Made by a program: the position numbers and the translations under genes. The notes below the pieces were generated by a model. It searched no databases. It had not been told where the DNA came from and saw only the letters and a program-made list of their open reading frames with translations. 64,000 nt of DNA from Yeosuana marina (lineage in GTDB: Bacteria; Bacteroidota; Bacteroidia; Flavobacteriales; Flavobacteriaceae): positions 62,001-126,000 of the forward strand of contig NZ_JAAKGI010000002.1 of NCBI RefSeq assembly GCF_011762485.1, written 5' to 3'. Below, one piece after another: positions 8,365 to 17,803 of the stretch (position 1 is its first letter; every line of letters begins with the position of its first letter).

Positions 8365-9492
8365 TCAGTTTTCTTGATTTGTGTCACTTAATAATGGGAT
8401 GGTAAATTTAAAATCGCTGCCTTTTCCTTCTTCACTTTCAACCCAAATTTTTCCACCTAGCTTTTGTACAAATTCTTTACAAATAAGTAAGCCTAAACCT
8501 GTACCTTTTTCAGAATTTGTGCCTAAAGTTGTAAAATTTGAATCAGGTTTAAACAGTTTGTTTTTGTTGTGTTCACTCATTCCAATTCCATGATCAGAAA
8601 TAATAATTTCAATAGTGTTTGAGTGTTCTAGAGTATAAATTTCAATTTCCTTATTGATATGAGAGAATTTAATGGCATTACAAATAAGATTTCGTATTAC
8701 TGTGGTTATTAGATTTATATCGGTGACCACGAAAAGGTCTTGAGTTTGACTGTAGTTTATAGAAATGTTCTTAACCTTTGCATTAGCACATGTTTCAATT
8801 AAGTCGCGAATTGTAGATGATACGTTTATTTTTTCGGGTTTGTAAATAATCTTTCCAGTTTGAGATTGAGCCCATTTTAATAAATTATCAATTAAGAGGA
8901 GTGTGGATTTAGATGAGGTATTTATAATGGTTAAATACTGTTCCAATTCGTCATTACTCATGTTTTTATAATTATCTAAGAGCAATTCAGAAAAACCTAT
9001 AATGCTGTTAAACGGACTTCTTAAATCATGACCAATTATGGAAAACAGTTTGTCTTTGGCGGCGTTAAGTTCCTTAAGTTTTTTTGTGATATCTAGATGC
9101 GTTTGTTCTGTTATTTTTCTTTCAGTAATATCGCGAACATTAAGAACTATGGATTTAATTGCCGGATTATCTAATTGATTGCTACCATTAGTTTCCAAAT
9201 ATACCCAACTACCGTTTTTGTGTTTGTGCCTATACTGGACTCCTTCAGTTGTTTTATTTTTAAGAATAGCTAGAAATTCAGCTTTAACGAACTCTTGATC
9301 GTCTGGGTGAATCATGTCTTTTATGACTTGAATATTTATGAGTTCGTCTTGACGAAAACCTAATATTTTTTCACATGACTGACTGACGTAATGTTGAATG
9401 CCTTCAGAATTTAAAAGCACAATCATATCAAAAGAATTTTTGATAAGATGTGTTAACGTTTCTTCTTGCAGAAAAAAGTTGTTTGTAACCAT
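8365..9492 (-). CDS. PAS-domain sensor histidine kinase
   Basis: A 375-residue soluble kinase. A PAS domain with PAC motif covers residues 12-125 (I-H-P-D-D near 62, N-V-R-D-I-T-E-R near 119). HisKA follows with the phospho-acceptor His155 in I-G-H-D-L-R-S-P. HATPase_c follows with I-S-D-H-G-I-G-M and G-T-G-L-G-L. With no membrane helix or receiver domain it senses something in the cytoplasm. No response regulator is adjacent, so it is an orphan kinase. Confidence 0.9.
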   Translation of the reverse strand: MVTNNFFLQEETLTHLIKNSFDMIVLLNSEGIQHYVSQSCEKILGFRQDELINIQVIKDMIHPDDQEFVKAEFLAILKNKTTEGVQYRHKHKNGSWVYLETNGSNQLDNPAIKSIVLNVRDITERKITEQTHLDITKKLKELNAAKDKLFSIIGHDLRSPFNSIIGFSELLLDNYKNMSNDELEQYLTIINTSSKSTLLLIDNLLKWAQSQTGKIIYKPEKINVSSTIRDLIETCANAKVKNISINYSQTQDLFVVTDINLITTVIRNLICNAIKFSHINKEIEIYTLEHSNTIEIIISDHGIGMSEHNKNKLFKPDSNFTTLGTNSEKGTGLGLLICKEFVQKLGGKIWVESEEGKGSDFKFTIPLLSDTNQEN

Positions 9493-9661
9493 TATTAATG
9501 GGGCTTGAGAGACTTTTAATGCATTTTACATGGAAGGAATACACTAAAATAGTGTTTTTTTACTTAAAAACCTACCTGTATTAATTAGAATTGTTCATTT
9601 TAGAATGCATATAAACAAAACGTTATATAAGCATGCGTATTAACAGCAAATATTTTACTAC

Positions 9662-10093
9662 TTATCTTGAAGGAACGACCATAACAGGTATTTTAGAATG
9701 CCTAATAATATGTTCGGCAACACTACCAACCAAAAGATGAAGTAAACCAGTTCTTCCATGTGTACCCAATATGATTAGGTCGGCTTCCCATATCTCAGCC
9801 GTTTTTATAATATCTTTTGAAGGCAGACCTTCTGGTATAAATTTCATGATAGATGTACCATTGTACATAGCAGCTAATTCATCTAGAGTTTGTTCGGCTT
9901 CTTTTTTTAAAATAATTAGTGCTAGTTCTGCAGAAATTCCTGCGTCTATATTACCCAAGGCTTTGGAAGTATCAATAACATACAACAAAGCAACTTTGGC
10001 ATTAAGTTGATGAGATAATTCTAATCCCTTTTTAGCAGCGTTCATAGAATATTCGCTACTATCAACAGCTATGAGGATTTTTGAGTAAGACAT
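9662..10093 (-). CDS. Universal stress protein, UspA family
   Basis: A 143-residue single Usp domain. It opens K-I-L-I-A-V-D-S-S-E and has the ATP-binding signature G-T-H-G-R-T-G followed by G-S-V-A-E near residues 110-128. It is the downstream copy of a tandem pair: the second copy (10307-10744) is closely similar along its length, so this is a local duplication. The 213-base gap suggests separate transcription. Confidence 0.92.
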   Translation of the reverse strand: MSYSKILIAVDSSEYSMNAAKKGLELSHQLNAKVALLYVIDTSKALGNIDAGISAELALIILKKEAEQTLDELAAMYNGTSIMKFIPEGLPSKDIIKTAEIWEADLIILGTHGRTGLLHLLVGSVAEHIIRHSKIPVMVVPSR

Positions 10094-10306
10094 GATATCT
10101 TGTAATTGTATGCGTTCGCTATACTAATTTACGAATTTATAACATACAAAGTCTAATCTAAGAATTACTTTATTTATAACCATTACTGCTTTATCTGCTC
10201 AAGTATTTAACTATAAAGTATATATAACCCCTAATGGTCAACAGGTTTTGAAACCCGATTGTTTCATATAATAGTAACGAGTTTAAAAAAACTTATTTCG
10301 GTAAGT

Positions 10307-10744
10307 TTAATGTTTTGAAGGAAATACCATCACAGGTATTTTAGAATGTCTGATAATAGATTCTGAAACACTACCAACCAAAAGATGCATTAAGCCAGTT
10401 CTTCCATGTGTACCTAACACAATCAAGTCGGCTTCCCACTTTTCAGCCGTTTTAATAATATCTTTTGTAGGGATTCCTTGAGGCATAAATTTTATAACTT
10501 CTGTGTTACCCTCATTCAAATCGGCTAGTTTGTTAAGTGTTTGTTCTGCTTCTTTTTTAAGTAGAAACAAAGCTTGTTCAGGATAAACGCCTGTATCAAT
10601 ATTAGCAACTGCTTTGGTTGTATCTACTACGTATAATAAGGCTACGGTAGCATCCAGTTGTTTTGCCAATTTAAATCCATTTTGGGCGGCTTTTATTGAG
10701 AATTCACTGTTGTCAACTGCGATTAAAATTTTGGAGTATAACAT
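10307..10744 (-). CDS. Universal stress protein, UspA family (second copy)
   Basis: A 145-residue Usp domain with K-I-L-I-A-V-D-N-S-E at the start and G-T-H-G-R-T-G near residue 113, followed by G-S-V-S-E. It is a close paralogue of the neighbour at 9662-10093; both share the K-D-I-I-K-T-A-E block. The motif is the ATP-binding type. The upstream 267 bases to the next gene contain nothing else I can identify. Confidence 0.92.
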   Translation of the reverse strand: MLYSKILIAVDNSEFSIKAAQNGFKLAKQLDATVALLYVVDTTKAVANIDTGVYPEQALFLLKKEAEQTLNKLADLNEGNTEVIKFMPQGIPTKDIIKTAEKWEADLIVLGTHGRTGLMHLLVGSVSESIIRHSKIPVMVFPSKH

Positions 10745-11011
10745 AATCTATTTTTAAAGTTTTAATTTGAAAGCAATAAAGAATGTGTCTTTCACAAACT
10801 AACCAAATTAATAGTTTTTAAAAAACTAGTAATCAGGGTGTTATTGCTTTTTACGAATTGAAATGAACAATCCAACACGTCTAAATTACAAAATTAGAAG
10901 AAATCACCCCAAAAAAAGTAGTATTACTTTATGGAGCTTTTTACGACTATGAAATAAAGATTTTGCAGCGTAACTCGACTGGTATATTGTATGACCTTTT
11001 AAAAAAGATAA

Positions 11012-11743
11012 TTATTTTTTATCCTTTTTGTATAGAGGAATTAAATAAGATAACGTATACCCGTACCCGACACCAATTTTGCTACTATCGTAGGTTTTAT
11101 TAAAACCAGGAATATAAATATTTTGAAAGTTATTTGGTTCTGTCTCGCTAACCAAACCTTTAAGCTGTGCATTTAATCCTAAATATAAATGATTGAATAA
11201 CTCTACTTTAATACCAATAATAAGCTCTACCCAAAAAGCGGATAAATTATTAAATTTTTGAGCGTCGCTAGAACTGTATTGCGGTTGCCAATATTGGTCT
11301 GTACTATACACGCTAAAACTGTTTAGAGTTTGACTAAATGTTGAAGCACCAATCCTGAATCCAGTATAAACCATATTTTCCATATCTAACCAATTTCTAT
11401 ATAAATTGTAGTCTATACCAGCTTTTAAATAGGTTCCGTTACTTGTAACATTTAAATAATCATTAATCGTATTCTTTTCTTCGATACCTAATTCACCAGC
11501 AACATATAAATTTTGTTTCAATCTGTAATCGGCATTAACTTCAAAGCCTGTATATTTATCATCAATAGACGTACGAATTAATTTACCAATATCTCCACCT
11601 ACACGAAGGCCATATTGTTGTTTTACTTTTACGGAATCATTTACGGCATTAACAATGCTGTCATTTTGTGCATCAACCGATACACAAACTAGCAGACCCA
11701 TTAAAAAACTAATGAAATAACTTGAAATGTGCTGCTGTCTCAT
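11012..11743 (-). CDS. DUF6048-type exported protein
   Basis: The signal peptide ends near V-S-V-D-A-Q (residue 26). The rest is a Gly/Tyr-rich beta-barrel-like protein of 243 residues. It overlaps the preceding DUF6452-like gene by 35 bases, and that gene follows rlmD. This order (rlmD, DUF6452, DUF6048) is common in flavobacteria, which supports the name. Probably outer membrane. Function unknown. Confidence 0.75.
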   Translation of the reverse strand: MRQQHISSYFISFLMGLLVCVSVDAQNDSIVNAVNDSVKVKQQYGLRVGGDIGKLIRTSIDDKYTGFEVNADYRLKQNLYVAGELGIEEKNTINDYLNVTSNGTYLKAGIDYNLYRNWLDMENMVYTGFRIGASTFSQTLNSFSVYSTDQYWQPQYSSSDAQKFNNLSAFWVELIIGIKVELFNHLYLGLNAQLKGLVSETEPNNFQNIYIPGFNKTYDSSKIGVGYGYTLSYLIPLYKKDKK

Positions 11744-12248
11744 CTTCTACAGATTGGTTTTCGGTTAATGATTCTTTTGATTGTATCCAGTTGTCAGTTT
11801 TCGGTATGGTAAGAGTTACATTTTTAAAAATGGTTTTATAACCACAGGCTCTTGATACATACACTTCTTCAGTTGAATAATTTATGGTAATAATATCTTC
11901 GTTACCACCTATAGTGTCATCAGATGTGTCATCAGGAGTACCATTATCGTTATAAGTATAATCTTCATGAAGTTTATATTGTGTACTGGTGGCATCTGTT
12001 TTTAGAGGAAGTACAATAGAATCTGTTGTTACTATATTGTAATTGGGTAAAGGGGCATCATTATCTACACCTTGAATACGAAACTTAAACACGTTTTTTT
12101 TGTTTTCCTGGTTGGAAATATCATAAAACCTAATAATCAAACTAGGTGTTGTTGGCGTGCTTTCCGGACAAATGTCATCAGGTTCGCAACCTATAGTCAT
12201 GATGGTAAAAATACCAAAAAGTATCGCTAATATTTTATAGTGTTTCAT
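11709..12248 (-). CDS. DUF6452-type lipoprotein
   Basis: The N-terminus M-K-H-Y-K-I-L-A-I ends in T-I-G-C, a lipobox with Cys near residue 21. The mature part is a small beta-rich domain containing an Asp-rich stretch (D-N-G-T-P-D-D-T-S-D-D). The gene overlaps the DUF6048 gene by 35 bases and starts 20 bases after the rlmD stop, so the three probably form one operon. Confidence 0.75.
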   Translation of the reverse strand: MKHYKILAILFGIFTIMTIGCEPDDICPESTPTTPSLIIRFYDISNQENKKNVFKFRIQGVDNDAPLPNYNIVTTDSIVLPLKTDATSTQYKLHEDYTYNDNGTPDDTSDDTIGGNEDIITINYSTEEVYVSRACGYKTIFKNVTLTIPKTDNWIQSKESLTENQSVEDETAAHFKLFH

Positions 12249-12268
12249 TTACTTTTAAGACTTCAAAA

Positions 12269-13693
12269 TTAGTGGGCTGTTTCAGATCGTTTTTCCAAAA
12301 GTACAACATTTTCAACATGAAATGTTTGCGGAAACATATCTACAGCTTGTACTTTGGTTACTTTATAGTCTCTATCCATCAAGGTCAAATCTCGTGCTTG
12401 TGTAGCGCTATTACAGCTAACATACACAATTTTTTCTGGTGAAATATTTAATATTTGTTGTACAACATCTTTATGCATACCATCTCTTGGCGGATCTGTA
12501 ATAATAACATTTGGCTGACCATGAGTGGCTATAAAATGAGCATTAAATACCTGTTTCATATCGCCTACAAAGAAGTCAACGTTCGTTATGTTATTTAATT
12601 GTGCATTTTCTTTAGCAGCTATAATAGCATCAGGAACTGCTTCTACACCAATTACTTTGTTTGCTTGCTTAGCGATAAACTGAGCGATGGTCCCTGTTCC
12701 TGTATAGAGGTCGTAAACTAATTCATTGCCAGATAAACCTGCAAAGTCTCTGGTTATTTTATACAACTGATAAGCTTGAGCAGAGTTGGTTTGATAAAAA
12801 GATTTAGCATTAATTTTAAATTTCAATCCTTCCATCTCTTCAAAAATATGGTCGTTGCCTTTATAGCAAATCACCTCTTGGTCGTAAATAGTATCGTTAG
12901 CTTTACCGTTAATAACGTATTGAAGCGAGGTTACTTGCGGAAACGTTTCTGCGATATAATCTAACAATAATTCGCGCTTTGGTTTGTCGTCTTTAAAAAA
13001 TTGAATCATGACCATAATATCACCAGTGCTAGCGGTTCTAATCATCATGGTTCGCAAGAGTCCTGTTTGATTACGCGTATTAAAAAACTCAAAGTTATTT
13101 TCAATTGAAAATTGCTTAACTGCGTTTCTAATTGCATTAGAAGGATCTTCTTGTAAATGACACGTGTTGAGGTCTAAAATTTTATCCCACATACCAGGAA
13201 TATGAAATCCTAAAGCATTTTTATCACCTAAATCTTCATCAGATTGAATTTCTTCTAAGGTTAACCAGCGTGCGTCGCTAAAGGAAAACTCCATTTTATT
13301 TCTGTAGAAATATTGTTTTTCACAACCTAAAATTGGGGTGACTTCAGGTAATTCAATATGTCCAATACGAACAAGATTATTAACAACTTCTTTTTGTTTA
13401 TAAAAGAGTTGATGTTCATACCCCATATCTTGCCATTTGCAGCCACCACAAACACCAAAATGTTCGCAGGCAGGTTGTGTTCGTTTATTTGAAAGTTTAT
13501 GGAATTTTACAGCCTTTCCCTCATAATACGCCTTACGTTTTTTAAACGTTTGAATATCGACTACATCTCCAGGAACAGCGTTAGGTAAAAGAATCACTTT
13601 TCCGTCAGGGGCTTTTGCTATGGTTTTACCCTTAGCTCCCGCATCAATGACTTCTATATTGGTAAAAATTTGTTTTTTGTTTCTTCTTGACAT
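12269..13693 (-). CDS. rlmD: 23S rRNA (uracil-C5)-methyltransferase RlmD
   Basis: The start is placed at the ATG at 13693 (M-S-R-R-N-K-K), giving 474 residues; the longer frame adds eight unlikely residues. An N-terminal TRAM domain is followed by the Fe-S cysteines C-E-H-F-G-V-C-G-G-C near residue 80. The SAM fold then has D-L-Y-T-G-T-G-T, T-D-P-P-R-D-G and the catalytic V-S-C-N. The family makes m5U in 23S rRNA; RlmD is the usual name in Bacteroidota, though RlmC/TrmA-type specificity cannot be excluded. Confidence 0.9.
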   Translation of the reverse strand: MSRRNKKQIFTNIEVIDAGAKGKTIAKAPDGKVILLPNAVPGDVVDIQTFKKRKAYYEGKAVKFHKLSNKRTQPACEHFGVCGGCKWQDMGYEHQLFYKQKEVVNNLVRIGHIELPEVTPILGCEKQYFYRNKMEFSFSDARWLTLEEIQSDEDLGDKNALGFHIPGMWDKILDLNTCHLQEDPSNAIRNAVKQFSIENNFEFFNTRNQTGLLRTMMIRTASTGDIMVMIQFFKDDKPKRELLLDYIAETFPQVTSLQYVINGKANDTIYDQEVICYKGNDHIFEEMEGLKFKINAKSFYQTNSAQAYQLYKITRDFAGLSGNELVYDLYTGTGTIAQFIAKQANKVIGVEAVPDAIIAAKENAQLNNITNVDFFVGDMKQVFNAHFIATHGQPNVIITDPPRDGMHKDVVQQILNISPEKIVYVSCNSATQARDLTLMDRDYKVTKVQAVDMFPQTFHVENVVLLEKRSETAH

Positions 13694-13718
13694 GCTGCAA
13701 AAGTAATTTTTTTGCATT

Positions 13719-13750
13719 AAAAAACGCCTAAATAGTATCAGGCGTTTTAA
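13719..13750 (-). terminator. Terminator of the cytochrome c gene
   Basis: AAAACGCCT (13721-13729) pairs with AGGCGTTTT (13740-13748). Read on the minus strand the stem is followed by Ts. It lies 25 bases beyond the cytochrome stop and just before the rlmD start. Confidence 0.75.
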
Positions 13751-13774
13751 AATATTTAATAAAATTACGGAAAG

Positions 13775-14218
13775 TTATTTTACACTCATCATATAAGCTT
13801 TAATAGCCTGCAATTCATCATCTTTTAAGTTTTTAACAAAACTATCTAAATTAGCTTTCATAATGGTCACTTGTCCTGGATTAGTATCTACAATAGGGTC
13901 TGATTCACTCTTTAAAAAAGCAACAATATCAGCATCTTTTTCTTTGTAAATTCTGCTAATATCTTTAACAGATGGCCCAACCACTTTGGTATCTGTTAAA
14001 TGACAGGTAATGCAGGTTTTGTCTTTAAATAATTGTTGACCTTTTTTTATTAAAGCTGTCTGTTCAGGCGATACTTCAACGTTTTTAGGTGCTTCCTTTT
14101 TAACCTCAGGATTTGTTTCAATTGTTATTTGCTCTGGTTGTTTATTTGTTTTTTTGTTGCCACAACTGTAAAAAGAAATTACAATACTTAACAGAATTAA
14201 TGATAAAATTTTTTTCAT
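13775..14218 (-). CDS. Class I cytochrome c lipoprotein
   Basis: A lipoprotein signal ends at Cys19 (S-F-Y-S-C-G). A charged Glu/Lys/Pro linker (about residues 22-52) leads to a single haem domain with C-I-T-C-H (Cys69, Cys72, His73). A Met in T-I-M-K-A-N is the likely sixth ligand. Total 147 residues. It would be a membrane-tethered periplasmic electron carrier. It has its own terminator and no oxidase gene nearby, so its partner is unknown. Confidence 0.88.
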   Translation of the reverse strand: MKKILSLILLSIVISFYSCGNKKTNKQPEQITIETNPEVKKEAPKNVEVSPEQTALIKKGQQLFKDKTCITCHLTDTKVVGPSVKDISRIYKEKDADIVAFLKSESDPIVDTNPGQVTIMKANLDSFVKNLKDDELQAIKAYMMSVK

Positions 14219-14339
14219 TATACTTTAAATTTAATTTTTACAAAACTATTAGTTTAAAATTTAATACATAGTAACTGATGTTACGAAGTTTATGATAAAA
14301 ATTTGTTTATAAAGTTCGCAATAATTTTAATAAGATTTC

Positions 14340-14366
14340 TTGAAGCAATTAATATTTGTTAATTTG
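14340..14366 (+). promoter_or_regulatory. Bacteroidota promoter of the rocD leader
   Basis: TTG at 14340-14342, 17 bases, then TAATTTG at 14360-14366, close to the consensus TTG/TAnnTTTG. Transcription would start near 14371, exactly at the structured leader. Confidence 0.6.
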
Positions 14367-14370
14367 CAAG

Positions 14371-14440
14371 CCCTAGGGATGATTTCTCTCCCACGCTGAA
14401 TTTTCGAGTCTTCGAAAGGATAAAGGTACAGTAGGAATGG
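14371..14440 (+). ncRNA. Candidate structured leader (orphan riboswitch-like) of rocD
   Basis: CCTA (14372-14375) pairs with TAGG (14432-14435) as an outer stem. Inside are a hairpin GGGA/TCCC (14376-14379, 14389-14392) and an arm closed by CTG/CAG (14396-14398, 14429-14431) ending in a perfect TTTCGA/TCGAAA hairpin with loop GTCT. The result is a three-way junction starting at the predicted transcription start. It does not match the riboswitch classes I know: the TPP core CTGAGA is absent. Confidence 0.45.
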
Positions 14441-14469
14441 TTATTTTATTAATTAAAAAATAAATTAAA

Positions 14470-15750
14470 ATGGCTGTTTTAGAACAATTAACATCTCAGC
14501 AAGCAATTGAATTAGAAAACAAGTATGGTGCACACAATTACCATCCGCTACCCGTAGTATTAACCCGTGGAGAAGGCGTTTATGTTTGGGACGTAGACGG
14601 CAAACGCTATTACGATTTTTTATCGGCTTATTCTGCGGTAAACCAAGGACATTGTCATCCAAAAATTGTCAATGCTATGGTTAAGCAAGCACAAACCTTA
14701 ACATTAACATCCAGAGCTTTTCATAATGACATGCTTGGAAAATTTGAAAAATTCGCTTGTGAGTTTTTCGGATTTGATAAGTTACTTCCTATGAATACTG
14801 GAGCAGAAGCCGTAGAAACGGCTTTAAAGATTTGTAGAAAATGGGCGTATGAAGTTAAAGGAATTCATGAAAATGAAGCGGAAATTATTGTTTGCGAAAA
14901 TAATTTTCATGGACGTACAACCACTATTATTTCGTTTTCAAATGATCCAGTGGCACGTCAGCATTTCGGACCGTTTACTAAAGGCTTTATTAAAATTGAG
15001 TATAATAATTTAGAAGCTTTAGAAACCACCTTAAAAAACAACCCGAATGTCGCAGGGTTTTTAGTAGAGCCTATTCAAGGTGAAGCTGGAGTTTATGTGC
15101 CTAGTGATGATTATTTAATAAAAGCAAAAGCGCTTTGTGAGCAATATAATGTCTTGTTTATAGCTGATGAAGTCCAAACAGGAATTGCCAGAACTGGTCG
15201 TTTATTGGCCACTTGCGGTAATTGTTCATGCGCAGATAAAAACTGTTCAGGAACACCAGATGTAAAACCAGATATTCTAATTCTAGGAAAAGCAATAAGT
15301 GGAGGTGTATATCCAGTTTCTGCAGTTTTAGCAAATGATTCTATTATGAATGTTATTAAACCAGGGAATCATGGTAGTACTTTTGGAGGAAATCCAGTAG
15401 CTGCTGCGGTTGCTATGGCAGCTCTTGAAGTAATTAGAGACGAAAAATTAGCAGAAAATGCTTTTAAATTAGGAAACCTATTCAGGAGTGAACTTCAAAA
15501 ATATATTGACACTAGTGATTTAGTAAAATTAGTAAGAGGTAATGGTTTACTTAACGCGATTGTAATTAATGATGATGAAGATAGCGATACCGCTTGGAAC
15601 ATCTGTTTGGCATTACGCGATAATGGTTTGTTGGCAAAACCAACACACGGAAACATTATTCGTTTTGCGCCACCATTGGTTATGACTGAAGAACAATTAT
15701 TAGACTGTGTAAGTATCATTATAAAAACACTTAAAGAGTTTAAAAAATAA
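14470..15750 (+). CDS. rocD: Ornithine--oxo-acid aminotransferase
   Basis: A class III PLP aminotransferase of 426 residues. The PLP lysine is Lys274 in [18 protein letters not shown] (about 108-116) is the phosphate-binding/ornithine aminotransferase motif, and F-H-G-R-T lies near 146. A cysteine-rich insert (Cys249, 252, 254, 259), which I recall from Bacteroidota RocD enzymes, could bind a metal. It converts ornithine and 2-oxoglutarate to glutamate semialdehyde. The DUF5362 gene follows after four bases. Expression may be controlled by the structured leader at 14371. Confidence 0.92.
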   Translation: MAVLEQLTSQQAIELENKYGAHNYHPLPVVLTRGEGVYVWDVDGKRYYDFLSAYSAVNQGHCHPKIVNAMVKQAQTLTLTSRAFHNDMLGKFEKFACEFFGFDKLLPMNTGAEAVETALKICRKWAYEVKGIHENEAEIIVCENNFHGRTTTIISFSNDPVARQHFGPFTKGFIKIEYNNLEALETTLKNNPNVAGFLVEPIQGEAGVYVPSDDYLIKAKALCEQYNVLFIADEVQTGIARTGRLLATCGNCSCADKNCSGTPDVKPDILILGKAISGGVYPVSAVLANDSIMNVIKPGNHGSTFGGNPVAAAVAMAALEVIRDEKLAENAFKLGNLFRSELQKYIDTSDLVKLVRGNGLLNAIVINDDEDSDTAWNICLALRDNGLLAKPTHGNIIRFAPPLVMTEEQLLDCVSIIIKTLKEFKK

Positions 15751-15754
15751 ATAC

Positions 15755-16210
15755 ATGGAAGAAAAATCAGTTTTTGAAAGTTTTGAACTTGAAGTAAAAG
15801 ATGAAATTAAAGGTTATTTAAGCGAAATTTCAAAATGGTCTTATTTTTTGTCAATAATGGGTTTTATAGGCGTAGGTCTTATGGTTCTGGCAGGTATTTT
15901 TATAGGCTTTTTTAGTGGATTAAATAATTTAGCAGGAAGTAGTAATACGTTGTATAACCTTGGTTATTCAATGGGAATAGGTCTTTTTTATATTGTTTTA
16001 GCACTCATTTATCTATTTCCAGTGCTCTATTTGTTTAGGTTTTCTAAGAGAGTAAAAAGTGCTTTGAAACTAAATAGTAATGAGGATTTTAGAATTGCTT
16101 TTTTAAATTTAAAATCGCACTATAAATTCATGGGGATTTTTGTTATCGTAATTATAAGTATTTATGTATTAATCCTTATAGGAGCTATGGGAACTGCATT
16201 TTTCAATTAA
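15755..16210 (+). CDS. DUF5362-like membrane protein
   Basis: A 151-residue protein with a short polar N-terminus, then four hydrophobic helices (about 28-50, 65-95, 128-148, with one shorter). The pattern S-K-W-S-Y-F-L-S-I-M-G-F-I-G-V-G fits DUF5362 of Bacteroidota. It starts four bases after rocD and is followed by a strong terminator, so it is the last gene of the rocD transcript. Function unknown. Confidence 0.75.
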   Translation: MEEKSVFESFELEVKDEIKGYLSEISKWSYFLSIMGFIGVGLMVLAGIFIGFFSGLNNLAGSSNTLYNLGYSMGIGLFYIVLALIYLFPVLYLFRFSKRVKSALKLNSNEDFRIAFLNLKSHYKFMGIFVIVIISIYVLILIGAMGTAFFN

Positions 16211-16230
16211 TTTATACTATTAAACGTATA

Positions 16231-16260
16231 AAAAAGGCGACCAAATTTGGTCGCCTTTTT
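16231..16260. terminator. Bidirectional intrinsic terminator
   Basis: A perfect palindrome, AAAAAGGCGACCAAA facing TTTGGTCGCCTTTTT, between convergent genes. It serves both strands. Confidence 0.92.
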
Positions 16261-16279
16261 TATGATTTCAATTATATTA

Positions 16280-16600
16280 TCAGCCTTGTTGTTGTCTAGC
16301 TTGTTCAATAGCGTCTTCAATAGTTCTTGTTAGTTCATCCCAGTCACTTGTTGCAACCACATAAATAATTCTAATAAGAATCAAACCACTTATAATAGCA
16401 GATATAAGAGCTACAGTTTTAGCTGTTTTCATCGCTTTTAAATCTCCTTCATAATCATCAGGATGTAATTCAGCATCTTTAACTTTGTTATGGGCCATTA
16501 CATATGCAGGTATTGATAGAACAGCTCCACCTAAGCAGCAACAAATAAATCCTAAAATTGATAATACATAAATTAAAGTTGGGTTTAGTTTTTTCTTCAT
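16280..16600 (-). CDS. CCC-motif membrane protein
   Basis: A 106-residue protein with two hydrophobic helices (about 8-33 and 63-87). I-C-C-C-L-G-G lies in the first helix, and an acidic patch H-P-D-D-Y-E-G between them. This is the small CCC-motif membrane protein family of flavobacteria, of unknown role. The DUF2752 gene lies 10 bases upstream on the same strand; such pairs are common in this group, and the two are probably cotranscribed. Confidence 0.78.
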   Translation of the reverse strand: MKKKLNPTLIYVLSILGFICCCLGGAVLSIPAYVMAHNKVKDAELHPDDYEGDLKAMKTAKTVALISAIISGLILIRIIYVVATSDWDELTRTIEDAIEQARQQQG

Positions 16601-16610
16601 TTTAAACAGT

Positions 16611-16895
16611 TTAAATTATTTTTTTTATAATAAAACTCAATATGATAGCAATGATTGAGGTTATAGCAAGTATAGATATTATTTTATTTGAATTTTTAAA
16701 TTTAAAGAAAAAATTTAAACCTATAAATGTGAATAAAAGTATTAAAAGATAAATAGCAGGATACATTTTAAAGGCTGCAGTAAATTCTCCATGAATGACA
16801 AGTGATAAGGATCGTTGTATTCCACAACCCGGGCATTCCACTCCAAAGAGTTTTTTGTTTAGGCAAGGAATCATGTAGTCATCAAGTCCGGACAT
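16611..16895 (-). CDS. DUF2752 domain membrane protein
   Basis: Ninety-four residues. The DUF2752 signature C-P-G-C-G-I-Q-R lies near residue 20, followed by two hydrophobic helices. The motif is typical of small bacterial membrane proteins of unknown function. It is cotranscribed with the CCC-motif protein (10-base gap). Confidence 0.85.
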   Translation of the reverse strand: MSGLDDYMIPCLNKKLFGVECPGCGIQRSLSLVIHGEFTAAFKMYPAIYLLILLFTFIGLNFFFKFKNSNKIISILAITSIIAIILSFIIKKII

Positions 16896-17039
16896 AAAAA
16901 GTTCTAATTATAAAGCTAATATAGTAAAAGGAACCATGTTGAGGAAAAAATAAAATCTAAAATTAAAATGAATTTGGAAACGCTTACAAACCATAATTAT
17001 TTATGTAATTTAGTTTTTCAATAATTAAATGGTTACAAA

Positions 17040-17234
17040 ATGAAATATTTAAACTATATACTCATCATTTTAGGTTCTGTTGTTGCTATTTCTGCTAAGT
17101 CGGGCACTGAGCAAAATGAGTATATTTTAATAGGAGGCATTGCGTTGCTTATGATTGGTATCTACAGAATTTCTAAAACCATTCCAAGTAAGCAAGATGC
17201 CGATGATACTGATGATTTTATTAAAGAGGAGTAA
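17040..17234 (+). CDS. Small membrane protein, 64 aa
   Basis: Two hydrophobic segments (about 4-20 and 29-45) and an acidic tail D-A-D-D-T-D-D-F. Family not recognised. The next gene, an Smr protein, starts three bases after the stop, so the two are almost certainly cotranscribed and may be translationally coupled. Confidence 0.7.
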   Translation: MKYLNYILIILGSVVAISAKSGTEQNEYILIGGIALLMIGIYRISKTIPSKQDADDTDDFIKEE

Positions 17235-17236
17235 TT

Positions 17237-17803
17237 ATGGATTTTAAAGTAGGAGATTCGGTATTGGTTATTGATGAGGATTTATCAGGTGTTATAACTG
17301 AGATAAAAGGAGATTCAATTACCATTGAAACTAAGGATGGATTTTTTCTAGATTTCAATTCTGTTGAACTAATGAAAAATAAGACGTCTCAGAATTTTAA
17401 AAGAGAGTTGTTTACACATTCAACTATTAATGAAGTTATTTCAGAAAAAGAAAAACCATCAAGAAGAAAACAACCCACTATTAAGGCTAAAGAACGGTAT
17501 CAACCCACTATGGAGGTTGATTTACATATTCATCATTTGGTTAATTCAACAAAAGGCATGACCAACCACGATATGTTAACCTTACAATTGGATACAGCCA
17601 GACGTCAGTTAGATTTTGCCATTAAAAAACGAATTCAAAAAGTGGTATTTATTCACGGGGTAGGAGAAGGTGTTTTAAAAATTGAATTAGACTATCTCTT
17701 TGGACGCTATAATAACGTAAAATTTTATGATGCCAATTACCAAAAATATGGTTTAGGTGCTACCGAAGTTTATATTTATCAAAATGTGTCACCAAATGAT
17801 TAA
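17237..17803 (+). CDS. Smr domain protein with N-terminal DUF2027-like part
   Basis: A 188-residue protein. Residues 1-50 form a small beta domain (F-K-V-G-D-S-V-L-V-I-D-E) like the start of DUF2027 proteins. A basic linker leads to an Smr (small MutS-related) domain from about residue 95, with V-D-L-H-I-H-H and V-F-I-H-G-V-G-E-G, the conserved nuclease-like motifs. Smr domains nick or cleave DNA or RNA; in other bacteria some act on stalled ribosomes. Its last four bases overlap the stop of the convergent lipoprotein gene. Confidence 0.85.
   Translation: MDFKVGDSVLVIDEDLSGVITEIKGDSITIETKDGFFLDFNSVELMKNKTSQNFKRELFTHSTINEVISEKEKPSRRKQPTIKAKERYQPTMEVDLHIHHLVNSTKGMTNHDMLTLQLDTARRQLDFAIKKRIQKVVFIHGVGEGVLKIELDYLFGRYNNVKFYDANYQKYGLGATEVYIYQNVSPND

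Noticed and set aside
14371..14440. TPP riboswitch before rocD
   Set aside because: The outer stem and the GGATAA word look similar, but the CTGAGA and ACCTGATC core elements are missing.
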